DNA of 7,289 bases from Candidatus Eiseniibacteriota bacterium (GTDB lineage Bacteria; JAFGKV01), in assembly GCA_025453925.1 (NCBI GenBank), contig JALOPK010000163.1, positions 1-7,289 of the forward strand. Reading direction: 5' to 3'. Position 1 is the stretch's first letter. The number at the start of each line of letters is the position of its first letter. Position numbers and translations under genes: made by a program. This document shows, in pieces, positions 1 through 4,291 of this stretch. Under the pieces are notes generated by a model, which did no database searches, was not told the DNA's origin, and saw nothing but the letters and a program-made list of their open reading frames with translations.

Positions 1-357
1 AATAGATGTAAGCCAATCTCTGAAGTGTCCCTGTTCCCCAATACTCGAGTCGGATTCACCTTGGTTCGGTTGATTTCCTTCTTTTTCCTCTTGGACGTTG
101 ATCAGTGCAGCGAATGCTGGATCTTCCTTCACATTCAATTCAACACCGTCAATTGTCGGTAACGGGAGATCCCGACTCGCTCTCAACAGAATCCACTCCT
201 CGAGCACCTCCTCGAGTGTTTCCCGGCACTCCTCGAGAGTGCAGGCATTCGCATGGACTCCACGACACTCGGGGATCTCTCCGAAGAATGACCCATCGTC
301 CTCGAGGATCTCGTATCGAGCGGGGTGCATTGCTGCACGAAGATACTGAACGAGCAT
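1..357 (-). CDS. hicB: HicB-family antitoxin, 3' end cut by window edge
   Basis: The frame opens at an ATG (355-357 on the complement) and stays open for 119 codons to base 1, so the stop lies outside the window. A perfect AGGAGGT (complement of 366-372) sits 8 nt before the ATG and fixes the start. The N-terminus reads MLVQYLRAAMHPARYEILED, followed by a GSFFGEIPECRGVHANA segment, then a Leu/Glu-rich helix (TLEECRETLEEVLEEWILL, about residues 40-58) and the ending PLPTIDGVELNV near residue 76. This is the classic partial RNase-H-like fold of HicB-like antitoxins, which bind and neutralise the mRNA-cleaving toxin HicA in the cytoplasm. The usual HicB domain ends near residue 76. Here a hydrophilic tail rich in Glu, Gln and Ser continues for at least 43 residues, which is longer than most solo HicB domains. 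No HicA is visible; if present it would lie beyond the left edge. The family call is firm, but toxin-antitoxin activity is inferred. Confidence 0.86.
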   Translation of the reverse strand, partial: MLVQYLRAAMHPARYEILEDDGSFFGEIPECRGVHANACTLEECRETLEEVLEEWILLRASRDLPLPTIDGVELNVKEDPAFAALINVQEEKEGNQPNQGESDSSIGEQGHFRDWLTSI

Positions 358-387
358 AGACGCGGACCTCCTGCACGGCCCATGACT

Positions 388-400
388 GGCATCGGATGCC
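388..400. promoter_or_regulatory. 13-nt inverted repeat in the hicB leader, possible operator
   Basis: GGCATC-G-GATGCC is a perfect 6-bp inverted repeat with a single central base. It ends 31 nt upstream of the hicB start codon. Many toxin-antitoxin promoters are autoregulated through short palindromes at this distance, so it is a plausible operator. A second weak stem (CCCCG/CGGGG, 399-417) abuts it. No convincing -35/-10 pair could be placed nearby, so the assignment rests on position and symmetry alone. Confidence 0.3.
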
Positions 401-647
401 CCGTTTGATGTTCGGGGAGGCTCTCTGGCTTTCCCGTGCGGCGGAAGGCATGCAACACTCTCACAGGCAATGTACGCCACGTCGTTGGCACGAAGCAAGG
501 CGAACCACTTATCCCGTCACGTCAGCCGCGACAGGATGGACACCGTTCCCGTATGATCTGCGGGCCGCCGGAGCAGGGTGAGGATGTGCGGCCGGCACAC
601 GGGAGTTGGCAGAATGGCAGGTAGCCGGGCCGAAAGCAGGGGGTAGG

Positions 648-671
648 GACTATTCTAATGTTAGAATAGTC
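648..671. promoter_or_regulatory. 24-nt palindrome with perfect 11-bp arms
   Basis: The arms GACTATTCTAA and TTAGAATAGTC are exact reverse complements separated by only TG. This AT-rich block is embedded in very GC-rich DNA. Such a small centre and full symmetry suit a binding site for a dimeric repressor better than an RNA hairpin. Each strand also contains TAGAAT, one mismatch from a -10 box, so a factor bound here could cover a promoter in either direction. No well-placed -35 and no adjacent gene was identified. BlaI/MecI-type repressors bind symmetric sites of this general kind, but the assignment is speculative. Confidence 0.45.
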
Positions 672-840
672 GGTGCTGTCGCCCCGGCTTGGCCGGAATC
701 GCGGCACCCGTGGCCGCATCCCTCGGCGGGTGCCGTGGACTGCTGCGGTGAGCGGGAGTGGAGGATGTATGATCCGATCGTGTCCATCACAGCCCCATGG
801 TGAAGGCGTCTCTCGAGTAGGGAGTGAGGAGGGGCAGGAG

Positions 841-875
841 TCGGCAGTAGGCAATCGCCGGTCGGCAGTCCGGAC
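841..875 (+). repeat. Degenerate heptamer tandem tract (TCGGCAG-like)
   Basis: Five consecutive 7-nt units read TCGGCAG, TAGGCAA, TCGCCGG, TCGGCAG and TCCGGAC. The first and fourth are identical and exactly 21 nt apart. The preceding GGCAGGAG looks like a further, shifted unit. A diverged relative may lie on the complement near 2255-2280, close to another word repeat. Confidence 0.5.
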
Positions 876-988
876 TCACCTGTAACTACATGTCGAAGAG
901 GCTCGTGCGAAGCCCGGTCCATCAGCGGTCGTGACGGAGCCCGACCCTCCAGAGTACAGACGGAACAGCCCGCACGGCAGAGAGGGAG

Positions 989-1008
989 GGACGACCTCCG
1001 GGTCGTCC
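989..1008. repeat. Perfect 8-bp hairpin
   Basis: GGACGACC and GGTCGTCC form a perfect stem around a TCCG loop. No T-run follows on either strand, so it is not a standard terminator. It lies among other hairpins in non-coding DNA and is best regarded as a REP-like stem-loop. Confidence 0.45.
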
Positions 1009-1122
1009 GCAGGAGTTCTGCACGAGGCTCAGAAGTTACCGTAGGTATGGGCAGGGCCACGCCCGGGGCCGGAACTTGTCTGAGCGTACATATGTCATCG
1101 GGAGGTGGGAATCCACGGGGCG

Positions 1123-1173
1123 GTAGTCCCGGCGCTCTGCGCCATGCTGCCCGCCGCAGAGCGGCGTGGCTAC
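1123..1173. repeat. 51-nt imperfect inverted repeat (REP/MITE-like)
   Basis: The left arm starts GTAG and contains CGCTCTGCG. The right arm, read on the complement, also starts GTAG and contains CGCTCTGCG, with a few mismatches between the two cores. The central loop is about ATGCTGCC. The ends GTAG/CTAC give it defined boundaries, as in a small mobilised palindromic element. Confidence 0.5.
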
Positions 1174-1235
1174 AGCGGGCCGTACTCTCAACCCTGAGAA
1201 TTCTGAGGGAGCCACCCGACTTCAGAGGCCGCACT

Positions 1236-1263
1236 GAACCCCGAACCCTGAACCCTAGAACCT
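1236..1263 (+). repeat. Heptamer tandem tract (GAACCCT)
   Basis: Four contiguous 7-nt units read GAACCCC, GAACCCT, GAACCCT and AGAACCT. The middle two are identical. It resembles the short tandemly repeated heptamers described between genes in cyanobacteria, although the sequence and host here differ. Confidence 0.6.
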
Positions 1264-1297
1264 GCGAGCGGAGCGAAGCGGCGGTCGGCTGGCAAAG

Positions 1298-1325
1298 AGC
1301 TGATAGCAGAGAGCTGAGAGCTGCC
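1298..1325 (+). repeat. Heptamer tandem tract (AGCTGAG)
   Basis: Four contiguous 7-nt units read AGCTGAT, AGCAGAG, AGCTGAG and AGCTGCC. The period matches the tract that ends 35 nt upstream, but the word is unrelated. Only non-coding DNA surrounds it. Confidence 0.55.
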
Positions 1326-1410
1326 TCGCATCGGCTACGTCCCCGCTCTGCGACTTCGCCAACATTCGGCTCTCCCGACGGCCACATCGCCGCCACCTGC
1401 CGGTTCTGTC

Positions 1411-1429
1411 ACAAGTCAAGACCTGACCC
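1411..1429 (-). repeat. Short word resembling a REP-transposase element end
   Basis: The complement reads GGGTCAGGTCTTGACTTGT. A related word, GGGGTCAGGCGAATTGACC, lies on the complement at 3504-3522. From memory, words of the form GGGTCAGGTCTTGAC recur at the ends of IS200/REP-associated tyrosine transposase elements. No transposase is present, so at most this is a relic. Confidence 0.3.
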
Positions 1430-1480
1430 AAGGCAGCCCTCGAAGACCAGGCCCCGGGTTGGTCACGCCACTGGCCATCA

Positions 1481-1924
1481 TCACCGGCGGGAGCGCATCG
1501 TCCGGCGCGCAAACACCGCGACCATCGTGGCCAGCGGAATCACCAGCACCGACATGGCGCCGAACCACACACCGGTCAGCAGTACGCACATCGCGAGATT
1601 GTTCCTCCCGTCGCCGTTGTCCTGACCCAGACACAGCGGCGTGAGGTTGATCACCGCCAGGACCAGGGCTGAGAGGCACCACGAGATGCCTTCACGCGAC
1701 AGGATCCGAAACGTCGTAGGGCCTCCGCCGCTCTCTCCCCCCGCACCTCGGAACAGGGCTACCAGGGACCTGCTGTTCAGAATGGCATAGGCGGCGCCCC
1801 ACAGCAGGTAGATCCGGCCCCAGTATTCCTGAGACATTCCCAGCGCCAGAAGTGGCAGCGCGGGTACCGCGCCGATCAGAATCGCGAGACGCAAGTGAGT
1901 CTGGCGACCTTGGTCGTTCGTCAT
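1481..1924 (-). CDS. Four-helix integral membrane protein, unknown function
   Basis: This encodes a 147-aa protein not recognised as a named family. The ATG at 1924 is chosen over one further upstream (1993) because GAGGTG lies 6 nt before it. The extra 23 residues of the longer form are basic and unlike a coding start. Four hydrophobic segments lie at about residues 11-30, 37-58, 80-99 and 110-138. The N-terminus is polar, the 59-77 loop is Gly/Ser-rich with several charges, the 100-109 loop is polar (QDNGDGRNN), and the C-terminus is basic (ARRTMRSRR). This arrangement suggests both ends lie in the cytoplasm. Codon use is strongly G/C in third position, as in the large protease gene, which supports a real gene. 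No catalytic motif or binding site is apparent. It stands alone, with no co-directional partner within 500 nt upstream. Confidence 0.78.
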   Translation of the reverse strand: MTNDQGRQTHLRLAILIGAVPALPLLALGMSQEYWGRIYLLWGAAYAILNSRSLVALFRGAGGESGGGPTTFRILSREGISWCLSALVLAVINLTPLCLGQDNGDGRNNLAMCVLLTGVWFGAMSVLVIPLATMVAVFARRTMRSRR

Positions 1925-2202
1925 TTTGTTCACCTCACCCAGGACGGGTCTTCTCCCCGCCACGTTATGCTTCCTCGCCCAAGGGCTCGACATATGACAG
2001 CCGTCTCTCTATGGATCCGATCCGCCTGGGAACGGTCCGTCCGCGACGTCCAATTCCCCCTACGTCGGCAAACCGACCGAACGGAGATCGGGTGCTACCA
2101 GGCTGCCAAGGTCCTGCACTCGGAAAGGGTCGGCCACCGGCGACGTCAGACCTCGAGGACGTCTCGCGTCGAACCCGGAAGTCCCGATCGTGAGGTTGTT
2201 CG

Positions 2203-2220
2203 AAAACCGGCAGAAGCCGG
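2203..2220 (-). terminator. Weak intrinsic terminator, minus strand
   Basis: On the complement, CCGGC-TTCT-GCCGG is followed directly by TTTT. It lies about 240 nt downstream of the stop of the 42-aa membrane-protein gene, with repeats in between. The stem is only 5 bp and the T-run only 4, so the call is tentative. Confidence 0.3.
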
Positions 2221-2300
2221 AACGGGAGGATGCCGTCTGTAGTGATGAGTAATCGGTTGCCCGTCGTCGATCCTGCCTTCCACCTACCGCACTCCCCGTC

Positions 2301-2333
2301 TCGGATCTCGAGATTCGTGCTTCGAGTTTCCCG
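2301..2333 (-). repeat. Inverted third copy of the GAAGCACGAA word repeat
   Basis: Read on the complement, CGCGGGAAACTCGAAGCACG followed by AATCTCGAGATCC matches most positions of the repeat that begins at 3606. The GAA triplets are 7 nt apart, as in the direct copies. The purine-rich 8-nt-period tail of the direct copies is absent here. Confidence 0.5.
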
Positions 2334-2340
2334 CGTAGCG

Positions 2341-2357
2341 GCCGCTTCCTCAGCGGC
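2341..2357. repeat. Perfect 6-bp hairpin
   Basis: GCCGCT and AGCGGC flank a TCCTC loop. It is one of many short GC-rich stem-loops in the gaps and has no T-run on either side. Confidence 0.35.
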
Positions 2358-2457
2358 TCCGCGTCTCTGCGGGCTCCCTCGCTCCGCACTCCGCAATCGA
2401 GAGGGTGCTCACCAAGCGGGGCCGCGAGCAGCTCCGGAAAAGAGATCCAGGTCGAGC

Positions 2458-2586
2458 CTATTTGAATATGCCAAAATGCCCCAGGAGCCACCATAGAAGC
2501 AGGAAGACCACAATCGTGGAAAGGCACCCACCGCCCAACCTCCTTGCGCCATAGCCGGCCGTGATCCCTCGTAAGAGCTTGCTCAT
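2458..2586 (-). CDS. 42-aa single-pass membrane mini-protein
   Basis: A short frame runs from ATG (2584-2586 on the complement) to TAG (2458-2460). GGAGGG lies just upstream (complement of 2590-2595), giving a strong though slightly close ribosome site. The protein begins MSKLLRGITAGYGARRLGGG, then C21, then a hydrophobic stretch from about residue 23 to 41 (STIVVFLLLWWLLGHFGIF) with paired Trp at 32-33, and ends in Lys. The basic N-terminus followed by one helix predicts an inner-membrane protein with its N-terminus in the cytoplasm. A GYGARRLGGGC segment followed by a helix ending in LLGHF looks like a conserved small-protein pattern, but I cannot name a family. A hairpin precedes the ribosome site. 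It has no gene partner nearby. Function is unknown; the chance that it is real is good because the hydrophobic block, codon use and ribosome site agree. Confidence 0.66.
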   Translation of the reverse strand: MSKLLRGITAGYGARRLGGGCLSTIVVFLLLWWLLGHFGIFK

Positions 2587-2607
2587 CTTCCCTCCGCTCT
2601 GGATGAA

Positions 2608-2630
2608 ACACCTCCACCAATGGGAGGTGT
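2608..2630 (-). promoter_or_regulatory. Leader hairpin upstream of the mini-protein gene
   Basis: ACACCTCC and GGAGGTGT form a perfect 8-bp stem around a 7-nt loop. It ends 21 nt before the mini-protein start codon on the minus strand. One arm is a textbook Shine-Dalgarno sequence and the other is its complement, so in RNA the stem would hide a ribosome-binding sequence next to the one actually used. No T-run follows on the minus strand, so it does not look like a terminator of an upstream gene. Confidence 0.4.
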
Positions 2631-2946
2631 CCGCCTAATGAATGGCGTGTGAGCTACCGGGGAAAGAACGGGCTCCCGCCCGCTCGTGGGCCATCGTGCA
2701 AGGTCAGGAAGTCGAGATCATCAACATCCCTAGTGGCCCTCAGGATTCACCGGACGAATTCATGCTTCCACTCGTCAGGGCAATGATTCCACCTGCCGAG
2801 CTGCTGACTTCGCCGACGACTCCCTCCTTCGTTCCCCACTGTCAACAGCTCGACCGCTCCCCAGAGCTCCCAAGTCGCCCACCCCAAGCCTTTCGAATCA
2901 CACAATCCGATTCTGCCGAAGAACCCCCGTACGCGCTGAGTAGGGT

Positions 2947-2966
2947 CCCCCGCGCGGGGGTCTTTT
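2947..2966 (+). terminator. Orphan intrinsic terminator-like hairpin, plus strand
   Basis: CCCCC-GCGC-GGGGG is followed by TCTTTT. The stem is short but all G:C and leads straight into the T-rich tail. No supported plus-strand gene lies upstream, so it either ends an unrecognised transcript from 2640-2940 or is a repeat that merely looks like a terminator. Confidence 0.45.
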
Positions 2967-3084
2967 GGGTCTCCTCGACGCGAGATCGTCGAGATCCTGT
3001 CGACGCAGGCGTGAAGAGTCCCGGATTCGCCGGTGAGGGCGTTCTATCGGAATCCCCGCGATCTCCTCCGACAAATGGAACCCG

Positions 3085-3226
3085 GCACGCTGTGGCGTGC
3101 GCAGGCGTGCCTGCGCCTTGGATGGCGGGAGCTCAGCTCCCACAGGTGGAAGCGGCGGCACGCCGCCGCACTCCATGGAGGGGCGGAGCTCCGACTCCGC
3201 CCGTGGGCAAGGTCAGAGCCTTGCCC
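3085..3226. repeat. Array of six GC-rich hairpins in 142 nt
   Basis: Consecutive perfect stems are GCACGC/GCGTGC (3085-3100), GCGCAGG/CCTGCGC (3099-3116), GGGAG/CTCCC (3127-3141), GCGGCGG/CCGCCGC (3152-3169), GGGCGGAG/CTCCGCCC (3181-3202) and GGGCAAGG/CCTTGCCC (3205-3226). Loops are 4-6 nt. The first two stems touch and the others are separated by 2-12 nt. A CTCCATGGAG palindrome fills 3171-3180. The stems share architecture but not sequence, so this is a composite of different REP-like elements rather than tandem copies of one. Confidence 0.65.
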
Positions 3227-3503
3227 CTACAGGCCCGTATGCAGCGGGAGAGAGGGAGAGAACGGAGGCCTCGACACGCAAGAAGAGGTCCCTTTAAGAT
3301 TGGCCGAAGAAGAGCCATTCCAAAACGGCACTGACAGAATCCGGCCCCTCCTTAGTCGCGTCTTTGGGCCAGTTTCCAGTTCTTCTCACTATGTGGGGGT
3401 TGTCAGCGGATTCATATTCCACGCCTTGACCCCAAAGCGTTCCCGCGGGATGAGACTGTCTGAGAACGCTACCCATGACGGCTGGGACCCGCTACGCCGG
3501 GGT

Positions 3504-3556
3504 GGTCAATTCGCCTGACCCCGATGTGCCCTAACCTGGTCAATTCCCGTGGCCCA
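3504..3556. repeat. Two GGTCAATTC words, possible element end
   Basis: GGTCAATTCGCCTGACCCC (3504-3522) and GGTCAATTCCCGTGGCCCA (3538-3556) share their first ten bases 34 nt apart. An AGGGGTCACCTGACC variant follows at once. The complement of the first resembles the word at 1411-1429. No open reading frame for a transposase lies between or beside them. Confidence 0.35.
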
Positions 3557-3605
3557 GGGGTCACCTGACCTGGCCAACTACCATGACCCTCGACACGCAC
3601 GCGGA

Positions 3606-3664
3606 GAATCCGAAGCACGAAGCTCGAAATGGGAAGAGGGGAAGGATGGAAGACTGGAAGACTG
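3606..3664 (+). repeat. Purine-rich word repeat, copy 1
   Basis: GAA triplets recur at 3612, 3619, 3626, 3633, 3641, 3649 and 3657, so the period is 7 nt three times and then 8 nt three times. Units include GAAGCAC, GAAGCTC, GAAATGG, GAAGAGG and the octamer GAAGACTG. A run of nine G follows at 3664-3672. It is a direct repeat of 3725-3787. Confidence 0.65.
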
Positions 3665-3679
3665 GGGGGGGGCGAGGAG

Positions 3680-3725
3680 GATCGCGGCTGAAGCCGCTCC
3701 CACAGCCCGCGCCTGCTGGCGCGGG
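3680..3725. repeat. REP-like double hairpin
   Basis: GCGGC-TGAA-GCCGC (3684-3697) is followed by CTCCCACAG and then a perfect 8-bp stem CCCGCGCC-TGCT-GGCGCGGG (3706-3725). The complement, GTGGGAGCGGCTTCAGCCGC, closely resembles REP elements known from Pseudomonas and relatives. It sits exactly between the two direct word repeats. Confidence 0.6.
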
Positions 3726-3787
3726 AAATCCGAAGCTCGAAATGGGAAGAGGGGAAGAGGGGAAGGATGGAAGACTGGAAGACTGGG
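3725..3787 (+). repeat. Purine-rich word repeat, copy 2
   Basis: GAA triplets recur at 3725, 3732, 3739, 3746, 3754, 3762, 3770 and 3778: 7-nt steps three times, then 8-nt steps four times. Compared with copy 1 it lacks one heptamer unit near its start and has gained one octamer unit (AAGAGGGG) in the middle. Such unit-sized gains and losses are typical of slippage. Confidence 0.65.
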
Positions 3788-4129
3788 CGGGAGAGGGCGG
3801 AGCGCAGAGTGGGGAGGCGCGGAGACGCAGGGAGACGAATCGATCCGGTGGCCGGTGAGTCTCCGCAGATGGCGTACGGCGGGATGCCCTCGCGGTGAGA
3901 CAGGCGAATGCCCTCAGGCGGCATTCCCGGACCCAGCCCTCGAGGCCGATATCAAGGCCGGATCCTGACGCCAGTCGGCGCCGCGCCCGGGCGTGACCGT
4001 CGTCGGACGAGACTGTCCGCCAGTGGACATGCCGTACACGCGGACGCCTGCATTCGGATGGATCGCATGCGGCCGCACTCCTCGCCACCCCACGGCGGAG
4101 GAGGAGCATGCGGCGAGCGCCGACGGTCC

Positions 4130-4158
4130 TTGACCATCCGGCACGACCGTTGCATGAT
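4130..4158 (+). promoter_or_regulatory. Sigma-70-like promoter for the M16 protease gene
   Basis: TTGACC (4130-4135, five of six to consensus) is followed by exactly 17 nt and CATGAT (4153-4158, four of six). Transcription would start near 4165, giving a leader of about 125 nt before the protease ATG. No terminator or other start lies between. Confidence 0.5.
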
Positions 4159-4291
4159 CGGAGAAATGCTTCGCCTCTCGAGCGGCCCGGGATGAGCCGA
4201 GTCGTGTCGGATAGGCATGCTGAGTCCGGAGTCACGGCCACCCCATTCGATTCACCTGCGCCTGTCCGGCGCACCTCCGAGGGAGACATTC

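Larger units (their letters stand above)
358..1480. other. 1.1-kb non-coding, repeat-rich gap
   Basis: No convincing gene was found between hicB and the membrane-protein gene. The long minus frame at 650-1396 is rich in Arg, Pro and Ser, lacks a Shine-Dalgarno site and runs through repeats and hairpins. The stretch holds the hicB leader, the palindrome at 648-671, hairpins at 684-696, 702-735 and 989-1008, a 51-nt imperfect inverted repeat at 1123-1173, heptamer tandem tracts at 841-875, 1236-1263 and 1298-1325, and a short word at 1411-1429 that may be a mobile-element end. Confidence 0.7.
1925..2457. other. 0.5-kb non-coding gap with inverted repeat words
   Basis: No supported gene was found. 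The frames crossing it on both strands lack ribosome sites and have Arg/Ser/Pro-rich translations. It holds a possible minus-strand terminator at 2203-2220, an inverted copy of the GAAGCACGAA word repeat at 2301-2333, a hairpin at 2341-2357 and a GCAGAGACGCGGAG word (complement of 2357-2370) that recurs in variant form at 3819-3832. Confidence 0.65.
2587..4291. other. 1.7-kb gap with hairpins and word repeats
   Basis: This is the largest stretch without a supported gene. 2640-2940 has a lower GC content than its surroundings and contains a plus frame that starts at 2642, but it lacks a well-spaced ribosome site and runs through the terminator-like hairpin. 3085-3226 is a hairpin array. 3240-3500 holds nothing recognised. 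3504-3556 has two GGTCAATTC words. 3606-3838 holds purine-rich repeats and REP-like hairpins. 3840-4120 shows nothing recognised. 4130-4158 is the likely protease promoter, followed by a leader of about 125 nt. Confidence 0.65.

Noticed and set aside
650-1396. Long minus-strand open frame of 248 codons
   Set aside because: It has Arg/Pro/Ser-rich composition, no ribosome site, and runs through the palindrome, hairpins and heptamer tracts. It is best explained as a chance open frame in GC-rich repeats.
2195-2210. GTTCGAAAACC as a tRNA T-loop
   Set aside because: The flanking bases do not form a T-stem, and no acceptor or anticodon arm can be built around it.
2642-3334. Plus-strand open frame of 230 codons
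   Set aside because: The first 50 codons look mildly protein-like, but the GGAGGT upstream is about 13 nt away. The frame passes through a terminator-like hairpin and the six-hairpin array, and the second half is Arg/Pro-rich.
3294-3476. Minus-strand frame of 60 codons
   Set aside because: Composition is plausible, but it has no ribosome site and no recognisable motif, and it lies in a region with no other coding signs.
3606-3787. Possible CRISPR array
   Set aside because: The repeat occurs only twice, is internally periodic and has no spacer series or cas genes.
4156-4196. 13-codon leader peptide between the promoter and the protease gene
   Set aside because: The ATG overlaps the proposed -10 box, there is no Shine-Dalgarno site, and the peptide shows no attenuator-like composition.
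3561-4289. Minus-strand open frame of 242 codons, and another at 3469-3924
   Set aside because: Their translations are mostly the word repeats and REP elements read in frame (recurring SSFVLR and FELRIS motifs). They lack ribosome sites.
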